A DNA stretch of 64,000 nucleotides from Spongorhabdus nitratireducens (GTDB taxonomy: Bacteria; Pseudomonadota; Gammaproteobacteria; Pseudomonadales; Endozoicomonadaceae). The notes below the pieces were generated by a model that searched no databases, was not told where the DNA came from, and saw only the letters and a list, made by a program, of their open reading frames with translations. The position numbers and the translations under genes were made by a program. Location: contig CANDOC010000004.1 of assembly GCA_947387575.1 (NCBI GenBank), positions 186,001-250,000 of the forward strand. Direction: 5' to 3'. This document shows, piece by piece, positions 18,597 to 26,573 of the stretch; the first letter of the stretch is position 1; each line of letters starts with the position of its first letter.

Positions 18597-19576
18597 TCCG
18601 TCATCGTCAGCAAGGCGTCGCCCTGATCTATATTCTTGTACTGTTTGGTCTGATGACGGTGGTTGCTTCCCGGATGACATCAGATCTGTTGTTGCAAACC
18701 GAAAAAAATATAGCCCTGCTTGAACGTCAGCAGGCCCGGCATTATGCCTATGGCGGGGAGCAGTACGTTGCACTGCTGCTGGAAGAAGACTTTCAGGAAG
18801 ATAAAAAGAAGAAGCGTCATGTAGATCATCCGGGAAAGTCCTGGTACCTGACCCAGTCTGATTTTGAAGCGGATGAGGGGCGCATCGAGATTACTGTTGT
18901 CGATGAGCACAGTCGGCTCAATACCAACAGCCTGCTGGCACCGAAAAAAGTAGGTGAGAATAACCTGCAGATTATGACCAATCTGTTTACGGCTCTGGAA
19001 GTTGACCCCATGCTGGCCCAACGCGTTAAGGATTGGGTAGAGCGGGACAAGGACCCCAATCTGGCAGACCTTGAGCAGGGTGATGACAAGAAAGCCGGTA
19101 ACCAGAAGCAAGTGGTAACTTCTGACACGATGATGGCATCTGTCAGTGAAATGCGGTTGCTTGATGGTGTGGATGAAACCATCTATCGCCAGGTCATGCC
19201 TTATTTGAGCACTTTACCAGTAGAAGCTGTGGTGAATATCAATACTGCATCACCGGAAGTGATCAGGGCTTTGTCTGACAAACTTTCAGAGGTAGAAGTC
19301 AAAGCTATTATTGATGGTAGGGGCAAGGATGGTTACGCCAGCCGGGATGATGTGCTGAAGCTGCCGCAGTTGAAAGGAAAGACAGAAGGCGGCCTGAAGG
19401 ATGCTGCTTTTGATGTCAGCAGCCGGTTTTTCAGAGTCTATGTCCGGGCCGAATTCAGGGATTCGGTATTTCAGATGCAAAGCCGGCTGGTAAGAAACAG
19501 TGAAGGTAAAGTTGAAGTAGCCGAACGTATATTTGGGAGTGTGCCTGATTGGGCACTGGCAGACAGAAAATCATAA
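18593..19576 (+). CDS. gspK: Type II secretion minor pseudopilin GspK
   Basis: 327 residues, the largest pseudopilin. The leader ends at Gly8, followed by 'VALIYILVLFGLMTVVASR'; there is no Glu at mature position 5, which is normal for GspK, the protein at the very tip. The helix-hairpin-helix-like segments around 'VVNINTASPEVIRALSDKLS' and 'YASRDDVLKLPQL' are characteristic. It overlaps gspJ by four bases and is followed nine bases later by gspL, whose ribosome binding site (AAGGAG) is close to the gspK stop. Confidence 0.95.
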   Translation: MIRHRQQGVALIYILVLFGLMTVVASRMTSDLLLQTEKNIALLERQQARHYAYGGEQYVALLLEEDFQEDKKKKRHVDHPGKSWYLTQSDFEADEGRIEITVVDEHSRLNTNSLLAPKKVGENNLQIMTNLFTALEVDPMLAQRVKDWVERDKDPNLADLEQGDDKKAGNQKQVVTSDTMMASVSEMRLLDGVDETIYRQVMPYLSTLPVEAVVNINTASPEVIRALSDKLSEVEVKAIIDGRGKDGYASRDDVLKLPQLKGKTEGGLKDAAFDVSSRFFRVYVRAEFRDSVFQMQSRLVRNSEGKVEVAERIFGSVPDWALADRKS

Positions 19577-19585
19577 GGAGCGCAG

Positions 19586-20941
19586 ATGCGTGATTATCTG
19601 ATAATCCGGTTGCCTGTCGATATCGCTGCGGTAGAGCCAGCAACCGAGATCCTGTGTGCTGTCTACAGCCAGAACGGACAGCGTCAGGGTGAGGTTGAAT
19701 GCCGTCAGCTTGATCAGGTTTCCGAGCTCTGGGCTGATGAAAAAATGCTGGATCTGGCGGACAGGGTTGTGGTGCTGGTTCCCGGAACCTGGGCAGCATC
19801 ACTTGTGGTTTCGGTCAATGACGGACAACGCAAGCATTTGCGGCAGGCGTTGCCTTATCTTGTAGAAGATAGTCTGGCAATAGAAATCGAGCAGGTTCAT
19901 CTTGCCAACCGGGTGCTGGAAGAAAGTCGGGTAGGCGTCAATATTCTTCCTCATGCCATCATGCGGCAGCTGACTCAGGTACTGGGCAGTGTTGGCATCG
20001 ATCCTTTTCGGGTGGTGGTGGAATCACAGCTGGGACAGGCTCCCAAGGGCTGCCTGCAGCTGATGTTACTGGAAGATCATGTGCTGGTGGCCCAGCACAA
20101 CAGTAACTGCGCTGTAGCACTGGATTATGCCGCGCTTGGTGCCTGTCTCCAGAGCTATGTCAAAGGCACGGTAGCCGTTTCCGGTCTGGAAGCAGCAGGA
20201 GAGGCTGCAGCGTCGGATCAGGAGTCATACAGTTCAATCGAAGTTATGCATGCGCTTGAAATGCCGGAGCAGGAAGCGCGGCTGGATTATGTCAGTGCTG
20301 CTGTGGGTGAACTGGATCTTCCGGTTGAGTATGTATCTCAGCCAGGACATGTACTGGATCTGTTGGCACGAAGATATTTCAGGGCGGGTAAAAATACGCT
20401 GGTCGATATGCAGGCCGGTGGTTATCAGTCCGGACGCAAGTTATCCCGCAGGTGGCGGCGCTGGCGGCCGCTGGCATGGGTTGCCTGTGGCTGGCTGGCA
20501 CTGGAAATGATGCTGATGATTGGCAAAGGCGTTTATTTCCAGCAGTTAATGAGCACAGTATCCGACAATACCTTATCGCTTTATCAACAGTATTTCCCTC
20601 AGGATCGCCAGATCAGCGATACCCGTTCTCTGCGTCAGCGACTTATGAGCAAGCTCAAGGCTGCTGAGCAGCAGGGACTGGGAGAGCAACGTGGAGAACC
20701 CTTTCTGCCAACCCTGTTAACGCTCTCAGATATTACCCTGAAAGGGGGAGATAGCTTCTACGTCGAATCACTGGATTATAACCGTGAATCCGGTGTGCTG
20801 GTGGTACAAATGGAAGCCGCTACATTCGATGCGTTGGATAATTATATTCAAGAACTCAAGGTAGCCGGATTGACCGCTCGATTGGAAAATGCCAATCAGG
20901 GTCAGGATGTAGTCGAAGCAAGAATCAATATAGGAAAGTGA
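19586..20941 (+). CDS. gspL: Type II secretion inner-membrane assembly protein GspL
   Basis: 451 residues. The N-terminal about 290 residues form the cytoplasmic actin-like domain that recruits GspE ('WADEKMLDLADRVVVLVPGTWAASL', shortened here by eye, near residue 55). A basic stretch 'RRWRRWRP' precedes a single transmembrane helix near residues 298-315, and the periplasmic remainder has the ferredoxin-like fold that pairs with GspM ('FYVESLDYNRESGVLVVQME'). A good AAGGAG lies upstream of the ATG. Its stop overlaps the start region of gspM. Confidence 0.93.
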   Translation: MRDYLIIRLPVDIAAVEPATEILCAVYSQNGQRQGEVECRQLDQVSELWADEKMLDLADRVVVLVPGTWAASLVVSVNDGQRKHLRQALPYLVEDSLAIEIEQVHLANRVLEESRVGVNILPHAIMRQLTQVLGSVGIDPFRVVVESQLGQAPKGCLQLMLLEDHVLVAQHNSNCAVALDYAALGACLQSYVKGTVAVSGLEAAGEAAASDQESYSSIEVMHALEMPEQEARLDYVSAAVGELDLPVEYVSQPGHVLDLLARRYFRAGKNTLVDMQAGGYQSGRKLSRRWRRWRPLAWVACGWLALEMMLMIGKGVYFQQLMSTVSDNTLSLYQQYFPQDRQISDTRSLRQRLMSKLKAAEQQGLGEQRGEPFLPTLLTLSDITLKGGDSFYVESLDYNRESGVLVVQMEAATFDALDNYIQELKVAGLTARLENANQGQDVVEARINIGK

Positions 20942-21459
20942 TGATGCAGGGTTTGTTGGATCGACTACAGGACTCTCCATTATTTGTTCGTCTGAGCGAA
21001 CAATATGATCGGTTGTCAGACAATGACCGGCGGGCATTACAGGTGATGCTGTTCTTTGTGACAGTAGTGCTAGTGTATTTGCTGATATGGAAACCGGTCA
21101 GCCATTGGTCGGTTGAACAATACCAGTCATACAGCCGTGAAGTCGGTACCTATGGCTGGATTGTTGATAATGCTGACCGCTTTGAAGCCCTGCGTAAAAA
21201 ACAGGAGCAGGCCGGTAAAAAGCGAAAAGGTATTGCCGCTGTAACATCGGCATCAGCACGTCAGGCTGGATTGAATGTTGCCAGGGTACAGCCTGATAAA
21301 GGTGGCGTATCTGTCTGGGTAGAAAATGTACCCTATCAGGTTTTACTCGGATGGGTGGTAACCCTGCATAACCAGTACCAGATTGATGTAGGCCAGATTC
21401 GTATCGACCGGACCGAGGAAGATGGTCAGGTAAAAGCCTATTTACACCTTAGCTATTGA
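20941..21459 (+). CDS. gspM: Type II secretion inner-membrane protein GspM
   Basis: About 172 residues. Three start codons follow one another (GTG 20938, ATG 20941, ATG 20944) behind an AGGA at 20932-20935, so the exact start is open by one codon either way. A short cytoplasmic head, one transmembrane helix near residues 38-57 ('ALQVMLFFVTVVLVYLLIW') and a periplasmic ferredoxin-like domain with 'GVSVWVENVPYQVLLGWVVT' are the GspM pattern. It is the last gene of the operon; no gspN or gspO follows. The promoter for the downstream tRNA genes overlaps its final codons. Confidence 0.92.
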   Translation: MMQGLLDRLQDSPLFVRLSEQYDRLSDNDRRALQVMLFFVTVVLVYLLIWKPVSHWSVEQYQSYSREVGTYGWIVDNADRFEALRKKQEQAGKKRKGIAAVTSASARQAGLNVARVQPDKGGVSVWVENVPYQVLLGWVVTLHNQYQIDVGQIRIDRTEEDGQVKAYLHLSY

Positions 21460-21483
21460 CGCCAACCTCTGAATCAGTAAAAT
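21456..21483 (+). promoter_or_regulatory. Promoter of the tRNA-Val/tRNA-Asp transcript
   Basis: TTGACG (21456-21461), a 16-base spacer and TAAAAT (21478-21483) are followed directly by GCGCCGC. That GC-rich discriminator is characteristic of stringently controlled stable-RNA promoters. The -35 lies at the very end of gspM (stop at 21459), so the tRNA operon starts independently of the secretion operon. The inferred start is near 21490. Confidence 0.8.
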
Positions 21484-21523
21484 GCGCCGCATTCCTGACG
21501 TGTTCTTCGAGAGCACGTCACTT

Positions 21524-21599
21524 GGGTGATTAGCTCAGCTGGGAGAGCATCTGCCTTACAAGCAGAGGGTCGGCGGTTCGATCCCGTCATCACCCACCA
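21524..21599 (+). tRNA. tRNA-Val (anticodon TAC)
   Basis: A 76-base cloverleaf with the CCA end encoded. Acceptor stem GGGTGAT pairs with ATCACCC; D-arm TAGCTCAGCTGGGAGAG; anticodon loop CTTACAA between TCTGC and GCAGA; T-arm GGCGGTTCGATCCCGTC. The anticodon TAC reads valine codons GUA/GUG. Confidence 0.97.
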
Positions 21600-21651
21600 T
21601 ATTTTATTGTTTTGATTACGACAGGCAATCAGGGCAATTGAAAAAGAATGC

Positions 21652-21728
21652 GGACCGGTAGTTCAGTTGGTTAGAATGCCGGCCTGTCACGCCGGAGGTC
21701 GCGGGTTCGAGTCCCGTCCGGTCCGCCA
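21652..21728 (+). tRNA. tRNA-Asp (anticodon GTC)
   Basis: A 77-base cloverleaf with encoded CCA. Acceptor GGACCGG pairs with CCGGTCC, discriminator G; anticodon loop CTGTCAC flanked by a GCCGG-type stem; T-arm GCGGGTTCGAGTCCCGT. GTC is the aspartate anticodon. It lies 52 bases after tRNA-Val and shares the transcript. Confidence 0.97.
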
Positions 21729-21734
21729 TATCAG

Positions 21735-21768
21735 AAAAACCTGCACAATCATGTGCAGGTTTTTTTTT
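21735..21768 (+). terminator. Terminator of the tRNA operon
   Basis: A 9-bp stem ACCTGCACA (21739-21747) / TGTGCAGGT (21752-21760) with an ATCA loop is followed by eight more T residues. Confidence 0.95.
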
Positions 21769-21898
21769 GCCTGTTTTTTATCTGCTCTTCATCTGTTCTT
21801 TGCTCAGGCACTTTTGACTTTGCTTTATGCTGACTGAAAAGTGGCTGGAAAGCTGTGAGCTGGCAGCATAGAGTAGATCTGTCGAATAACATCAAGTG

Positions 21899-23356
21899 AT
21901 GGCTATAACTGTGCAGACGTTCTACTTCTATGATTTCGAAACATCTGGTGCTGACCCTGCCCGTGACAGACCCTTACAGTTTGCCGGGATTCGAACAGAT
22001 GCTGACTTCAATGAAATCGAGAAGGAAGATGTCTGGTATTGTCAGCCAGCAGAAGATGTTCTGCCTCATCCTGAAGCCTGTTTGATCACCGGTATTCTGC
22101 CACAGGAAGCTGCAGAAAAAGGGTTGACTGAAAAAGAGTTTGCCCATGCCATTCATCAGGCTTTCTCACGGCCCAAGACCTGTGTAGCGGGATATAACAG
22201 TATCCGGTTTGACGATGAAGTGACCCGTTACTGCTTCTATCGTAATTTCCTTGATCCCTATTCCCGTGAATGGCAAAACGGAAACAGTCGCTGGGACTTG
22301 ATTGATGTTGTGCGTGCCACAGCGGCGTTTCGACCGGATGGCATCAACTGGCCATTGCGTGACGGGCGACGAAGTTTCAAGTTGGAAGAGCTTTCCGTTG
22401 CCAATAATATTGAGCATTTGCAGGCACATGATGCTCTGTCAGATGTTCGAGCAACAATTGCCATGGCAAAGCTGGTCAAGGAAAAGCAGCCCAGACTTTT
22501 CTCCCATTTGCTATCGCTGCGGGATAAGCGTCAGGTTTTAGCTAAAATCGATCCTCTGTTGAAAAATCCGGTATTGCATGTTTCAGGCATGTACGGGACT
22601 GACAGAAATAACCTGGCAGTTGTGCTGCCTATTGCGATGCACCCGGACAATCGTAACGGTGTCATTGTTTATGATCTATCCGTTGATCCGGCACCTTTAC
22701 TGAAGCTTTCTGTTGAAGAAGTTCAGCAGCGAATATTTACCCCGAAAGCTGATTTGCCTGAGGGGATAGAACGAATCCCGCTCAAGACCATTCATGTCAA
22801 TCGCTGCCCGGTTATTGCCCCCCTGAAAGTGCTGGATGAAAGCGATCAGAAGCGTTTGCAGCTCGACTATAAACTTTGTCAGCGGCACTACGATCAGTTG
22901 ATCGGCTCTGATAGCGTGGCTGAAAAAGTACAGGCGGTGTTCTCCAGTCAGTTTAAAGACGGGAAAGTGGCAGATGCCGAACTTCAGTTATACGGTGGCT
23001 TTTTCAGTGACCGTGACCGTCGGTTTATTCGCAAGGTAAGCCGTACCGATGGTGCGGCGCTTAAGCATTTGCAGTCTGACTATGATGACGTGCGGCTGGA
23101 TGCTTTGCTGTTCAGGTATCGTGCGCGTAACTTTCCTGACTCATTGTCGGATTCCGAGCGTGCACAGTGGAATGAACATTGCCGCAGCCGTGTGCTTGAG
23201 GGACAGGATGGATTTTTGTCACTGAACAGCTTTCAGAAGCGGGTCGGTGAGCTCAGGGCCGAGCTGGCAGAAGCGGATCGCCATTCTGATATACAGCTGT
23301 TAAAGCAGCTGGAAGAATATGTGTTGGCTCAATGCGAACGGGTAAAACAGCCATGA
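21899..23356 (+). CDS. sbcB: Exodeoxyribonuclease I
   Basis: 485 residues from the ATG at 21899 (a GTG directly before it is equally possible). The DEDDh exonuclease core is visible: 'FYFYDFETSGADPARDRPLQFAG' region near residue 10 (shortened sense: first Asp and Glu in DFET), 'GYNSIRFDDEVTRYCFYRNF' near residue 100, and 'HDALSDVRATIAMA' near residue 182. The SH3-like and C-terminal helical domains follow to the usual length (E. coli 475). It degrades single-stranded DNA 3' to 5' and acts in recombination and mismatch repair with SSB. It appears monocistronic. Confidence 0.96.
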   Translation: MAITVQTFYFYDFETSGADPARDRPLQFAGIRTDADFNEIEKEDVWYCQPAEDVLPHPEACLITGILPQEAAEKGLTEKEFAHAIHQAFSRPKTCVAGYNSIRFDDEVTRYCFYRNFLDPYSREWQNGNSRWDLIDVVRATAAFRPDGINWPLRDGRRSFKLEELSVANNIEHLQAHDALSDVRATIAMAKLVKEKQPRLFSHLLSLRDKRQVLAKIDPLLKNPVLHVSGMYGTDRNNLAVVLPIAMHPDNRNGVIVYDLSVDPAPLLKLSVEEVQQRIFTPKADLPEGIERIPLKTIHVNRCPVIAPLKVLDESDQKRLQLDYKLCQRHYDQLIGSDSVAEKVQAVFSSQFKDGKVADAELQLYGGFFSDRDRRFIRKVSRTDGAALKHLQSDYDDVRLDALLFRYRARNFPDSLSDSERAQWNEHCRSRVLEGQDGFLSLNSFQKRVGELRAELAEADRHSDIQLLKQLEEYVLAQCERVKQP

Positions 23357-23396
23357 GCGGGTAAAGTAGCTATAAGCATAAAGTAGCTGATCCGGC

Positions 23397-23777
23397 TTAT
23401 GAGCGGATCAGCTGACGGAAATGTTCTCTCAGTCGACCGGAAATGACCGGCTTTTCAATATAATCGATGGCACCGGCCTTGATGGCGGTAACAGCGCCGT
23501 TCAGGTCGCTGGGGTCGCCAAGAACGACAATCGGCAGGTCGTGTTGAGCAGCCCTGATGTCCTGAAGTGACTCCAGGTTTCTGTCTGTATTTTCAGCCGT
23601 TGATGATGTAATCAGAATAAAAGGTTGTTCGCTGCCCAGTGCCTGAATCAGACTCCGGGTTGACTCAAAGCTTTTGAGGCCAAGCTGCTGCCCTTCACAA
23701 ATTTCCGAAATGGTGTGAGTGGTAGCAGTATCCTGTTCCAGCAGAAAAACCGTTGCTTTGGGTACAGTAGTATTCAC
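23397..23777 (-). CDS. Receiver-only protein without phospho-acceptor (pseudo-receiver)
   Basis: 126 residues from a GTG start. The whole protein is a CheY-like receiver fold: beta-1 'VFLLEQD', helix and strand pattern, 'GAVTAIKAGAIDYIEKPV' at the end with the conserved Lys (109). The phospho-acceptor Asp at the end of beta-3 is replaced ('PFILITSST', Thr57), the switch Thr is replaced by Gly, and the first acidic pair is reduced to Glu14/Asp16. It therefore probably cannot be phosphorylated. Its closest resemblance in the window is the receiver of the FixJ-like protein encoded upstream on the same strand. No output domain is fused. Function unknown. Confidence 0.75.
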   Translation of the reverse strand: MNTTVPKATVFLLEQDTATTHTISEICEGQQLGLKSFESTRSLIQALGSEQPFILITSSTAENTDRNLESLQDIRAAQHDLPIVVLGDPSDLNGAVTAIKAGAIDYIEKPVISGRLREHFRQLIRS

Positions 23778-24251
23778 GGCCTTTTAATCATCCTTCTTTT
23801 GCCTGCAAGTCTAGACATACCAATCGAGGTAATAACTGATAGCTGCGGTGAGTGGTTTTCACGATTCAGGAATATTTCTCATTTCAGTGAGTAACCCTGA
23901 GGTGAACTGTTCGATTTCAGTCTAAGAAGAAATCTGAAAACCCGGTATGCAGATATTTACGAGCGACCTTGTGGGGATTACTTAAAGGGTAAAGTATTTG
24001 TTTTGCCAGTTTTTCGTAGTCTTTTTGGCTGAAAATGCATTTATTAGTAGTGTTTGCGTATTGTGTGTGTGAAATGCTTTAGGTTTGTTTGTTTTTTGTT
24101 GAAACAGTAGACAAGCCGAACGCTTTTAAGTTTACAGGTAATGATTATTACTGTGGGGCAGGGTGAAGCCGTAACAGGGGCGGGACAGGAGCAGAAAGAA
24201 AAGGAGCTGCCCGGGAGCAGCCCCTCTATGCTGGCAGGTTTTTATACGCAA
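23778..24251. other. Non-coding region between the pseudo-receiver and the FixJ-like gene
   Basis: No supported gene in these 474 bases. The segment 23990-24130 is markedly AT-rich. A terminator for the FixJ-like gene lies at 24198-24224. A Fur-box-like sequence near 24136-24150 matches the palindrome only partly and is not next to an iron gene. Confidence 0.4.
24198..24224 (-). terminator. Terminator of the FixJ-like regulator gene
   Basis: On the minus strand GGGGCTGC pairs with GCAGCTCC (plus positions 24217-24224 and 24203-24210; one G-T wobble), followed by TTTTCTTTC. It lies 28 bases beyond the stop codon. Confidence 0.75.
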
Positions 24252-24902
24252 TTACTTGCGGTTAAAAAACTCTTCGCCGAGGTGTTCTTTCACCTGCATC
24301 ACCTGACGAACCAGGTGAGCCAGTGATTTGGTACCCATTTTTTCCATCACACGGGAGCGGTGAATTTCAACAGTACGCTGGCTCAGGTTGATGTCGGCAG
24401 CAATAACCTTGTTGGCCTTGCCCTGAACAACATGCTGCAGTACCTCGCGTTCACGATCTGTCAGGGTAGACAGACGACGCAGGATTTCCTTGTGCTCCAG
24501 CAGTTCTGCACGCTGCTTGGCATCCAGCTTCAGGGCGTCGTTAATCAGATCCAGCAGTTCCTGATCACGGAACGGCTTCTGAATGAAGTTCATGGCGCCG
24601 TCTTTAATTGCCTGTACTGCCATCGGTACATCACCGTGACCGGTAATGAAGATGATGGGCAGGATGCAGTGAATTTCATTCAGCTTGCCCTGCAACTCGA
24701 GTCCGCTCATGCCCGGCATGCGAATGTCCAGAACGATGCAGCCCGGGCGGTTCTCGTCGTACACTTCCAGAAAATCGGTCGGGGAGTTGAAGACTTCTGC
24801 TTTTTGCCCGACAGATTTCATAAGCATTTTCAATGAGTCACGTACAGCTTCATCATCGTCGATGATAAATACAGTCGGATCTTGTTGTTGCTGCTGTTGC
24901 AT
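24252..24902 (-). CDS. FixJ/NarL-type response regulator
   Basis: 216 residues from the ATG at 24902, with AAGGAG six bases upstream. The protein opens with six Gln residues after Met and then a full receiver domain: acidic pocket 'FIIDDDEAVRDS', phospho-acceptor Asp59 in 'CIVLDIRMPGMSG', Thr in 'IIFITGHGD', Lys in 'FIQKPF'. A LuxR-type helix-turn-helix ends it ('LTDREREVLQHVVQGKANKV', 'SQRTVEIHRSRVMEKMGTKS'). This is the FixJ subfamily, which activates genes after phosphorylation by a PAS-type sensor kinase. No kinase is encoded nearby, so it is an orphan regulator here, and its regulon is not visible. Confidence 0.92.
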   Translation of the reverse strand: MQQQQQQDPTVFIIDDDEAVRDSLKMLMKSVGQKAEVFNSPTDFLEVYDENRPGCIVLDIRMPGMSGLELQGKLNEIHCILPIIFITGHGDVPMAVQAIKDGAMNFIQKPFRDQELLDLINDALKLDAKQRAELLEHKEILRRLSTLTDREREVLQHVVQGKANKVIAADINLSQRTVEIHRSRVMEKMGTKSLAHLVRQVMQVKEHLGEEFFNRK

Positions 24903-25233
24903 AATCACTCCTTAAAGCAAAGACCGCCGGTATTGAGCACCTATGACCTGAATCGGGTCTTGGATCCGGGTCGGGGTCCTGCTTGATGCTAAACCTCTGT
25001 CCGATATCAGGTAGTTGTTAGTATGCTGGCGATCGCCCGATAAAAAACCACATGATAAGGACAGGGCCGATTCAAGGTTAAACAAGCTTCAGGATCGCAA
25101 GATGGAAGGATAGCTACTCAGAGTGATCCAAGTTTAGCAAAGAGTCTCTGGTTGTCAGCAGTCTCTTTGCTGCAATCCTGCGTGTCTTAAAGCAGGTTGC
25201 CCAAAATCTTCAGCTTCCGTTGTTGCCTGCATT

Positions 25234-25283
25234 GAAAGCTGCCTGCAGTGAAAGAGGGTTTGCAGGCGGTTAAAAAAGCTTTC
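25234..25283 (+). ncRNA. Possible structured RNA element (nested stems)
   Basis: GAAAGCT (25234-25240) pairs with AGCTTTC (25277-25283); directly inside, GCCTGCA (25241-25247) pairs with TGCAGGC (25261-25267), leaving a 13-base loop and a 9-base bulge rich in A. The two perfect 7-bp helices stack coaxially. I match it to no known RNA family; it may be a leader or an sRNA domain. Confidence 0.3.
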
Positions 25284-25590
25284 ATATACCCCGGGTATTC
25301 CATCTCCGGTTGGATAATACGCAATCCCCGATTCATGGTTGGTTGCATGATTCAGGTATGCAGAAAAACTGGTCGGAAGTGCTAGTTAAAACGTTTCCGC
25401 ATATGTACTACTTTGCGCGGGGTTTGTGTATAGTGGAATGCCGACAACCCTTACATTTCGCGGTAAAAGATTACAAAAACAGTGGCCGGAAAAGGCTGAA
25501 CCGCTCATAACCGGTGTCAGGGGTATCCGGGGCGAAGGGATGTTGCGGCGGTATCCGGCTTTCAGGGTTGAATGAAATTAATGCCTTTAA

Positions 25591-25603
25591 CATCAATAAG
25601 TTA
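25591..25603 (+). promoter_or_regulatory. IHF-like binding site upstream of ihfB
   Basis: CATCAATAAGTTA fits the IHF consensus WATCAA-N4-TTR at all but the first base. It lies directly before a possible -10 element GATAAT (25607-25612), about 200 bases upstream of ihfB. Autorepression of ihfB by IHF is known in E. coli, so this is a reasonable autoregulatory operator, but a single near-match in AT-rich DNA can be chance. Confidence 0.4.
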
Positions 25604-25806
25604 CTTGATAATGTAGGTCGCCTTGGCTAACCTGATCCGGATTCTTTATGTTGTATTTGCCACGCTGGAGTATGGCATTCCGGTTGATTGAAACGGCTTT
25701 CATGCCAGTATGGTATATGTGAAAGGACTCCGGCAAAATTAAGAAGCCTGTGGAACGAAATCCTTGAGGGACAATCCCTGGAGGACAGAGCCAAAAGGAC
25801 TGTGAT

Positions 25807-26091
25807 ATGACCAGATCTGAGCTGATTGAACAAATAGCAGGGCTACAGCCCCAGCTACCTCAAAAGGATGTTGAACTGGCAGTCAAAGGTATTATCGAGT
25901 ATCTCACCCAGGCACTGGCCAGTGGTAACAGGGTTGAAATTCGGGGGTTTGGCAGTTTTTCTCTTCACTATCGTGCTCCAAGACTTGGCAGGAACCCGAG
26001 AACAGGAACAGCTGTCCAACTGGATGAGCGGCATGTTCCTCATTTCAAACCGGGTAAAGAGCTGAGGGACAGGGTAAACAAGAGCCTGTAA
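25807..26091 (+). CDS. ihfB: Integration host factor beta subunit
   Basis: 94 residues, the same length as E. coli IhfB, starting '[20 protein letters not shown]'. The DNA-binding arm carries '[20 protein letters not shown]', with the Pro that intercalates into the minor groove, and the end '[15 protein letters not shown]' is diagnostic of the beta subunit. With IhfA it bends DNA at specific sites and supports sigma-54 promoters, recombination and replication. AAAAGGAC is the ribosome binding site. The usual rpsA partner upstream is absent. lapA follows after 164 bases. Confidence 0.98.
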   Translation: MTRSELIEQIAGLQPQLPQKDVELAVKGIIEYLTQALASGNRVEIRGFGSFSLHYRAPRLGRNPRTGTAVQLDERHVPHFKPGKELRDRVNKSL

Positions 26092-26255
26092 TTTTCCTCA
26101 TTGTTGATACCAGAGACGCTGTTGATGCCTGTAACGCTGTTGTAGGATGATAGCTGTCGGCCAATTTTACTAGCCAGTATCGGATCAAACCTGAGCTGAT
26201 CAGGTGCTCTGCTGTTGTATCTAGTGACCTGCTTTCGTGAATGGAGAGTTTTTGA

Positions 26256-26573
26256 GTGGATAAGGTCTTTAGAGCCGCAACATGGTTGCTGTACATAGTG
26301 ATTACGGCAGTGCTGCTGTTGTTGCTGGTCAACTTTGTTGAAGATAACAGTCAGCCGGTTGCGCTGATTATCCTCGGCGGCAAGATACCTTCCCTGCAGA
26401 TATCGACCCTGGTTATTGGCAGCTTTATTATCGGCGCCTGTGCCGGTCTGATCAGTGCCGCCACATTACTGGTACGTCACCGGCTGGAACGCGCCAGCCT
26501 GAAAAGAAAGCTGAAACGAAGGGATGCTGAAATCCGCCGCCTGCGCCAGCAAAGCCTCAAGGGACTGTCCTGA
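26256..26573 (+). CDS. lapA: Lipopolysaccharide assembly protein A
   Basis: 105 residues from a GTG start behind GGAGAG. Two transmembrane helices (about residues 7-25 and 45-70) are followed by a basic cytoplasmic coiled coil ('HRLERASLKRKLKRRDAEIR'), the pattern of LapA/YciS (DUF1049). LapA partners LapB in tuning LpxC proteolysis and LPS supply. The stop overlaps the lapB start by one base (TGATG), so they are translationally coupled. Confidence 0.94.
   Translation: MDKVFRAATWLLYIVITAVLLLLLVNFVEDNSQPVALIILGGKIPSLQISTLVIGSFIIGACAGLISAATLLVRHRLERASLKRKLKRRDAEIRRLRQQSLKGLS

Larger units (their letters stand above)
24903..25806. other. 0.9-kb non-coding region upstream of ihfB
   Basis: In many gammaproteobacteria rpsA directly precedes ihfB; here there is no rpsA and no convincing gene. 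The stretch holds several inverted repeats: AGCAAAGAG/CTCTTTGCT (about 25136-25171), a two-stem nested structure at 25234-25283, and the palindrome ATACCCCGGGTAT just after it. A 66-codon frame at 25310-25510 starts with TTG, has no ribosome binding site and no recognisable features. An IHF-like site lies at 25591-25603 and the ihfB leader follows. Promoters for both flanking genes must be here. Confidence 0.5.

Noticed and set aside
24136-24150. Fur-box-like sequence near the FixJ-like gene
   Set aside because: Matches only 11 of 14 positions, lies downstream of one gene and over 350 bases from the next, and no iron gene is present.
25310-25510. A 66-codon frame in the non-coding region before ihfB
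   Set aside because: TTG start without ribosome binding site; sequence shows no fold-like pattern. Kept as non-coding.
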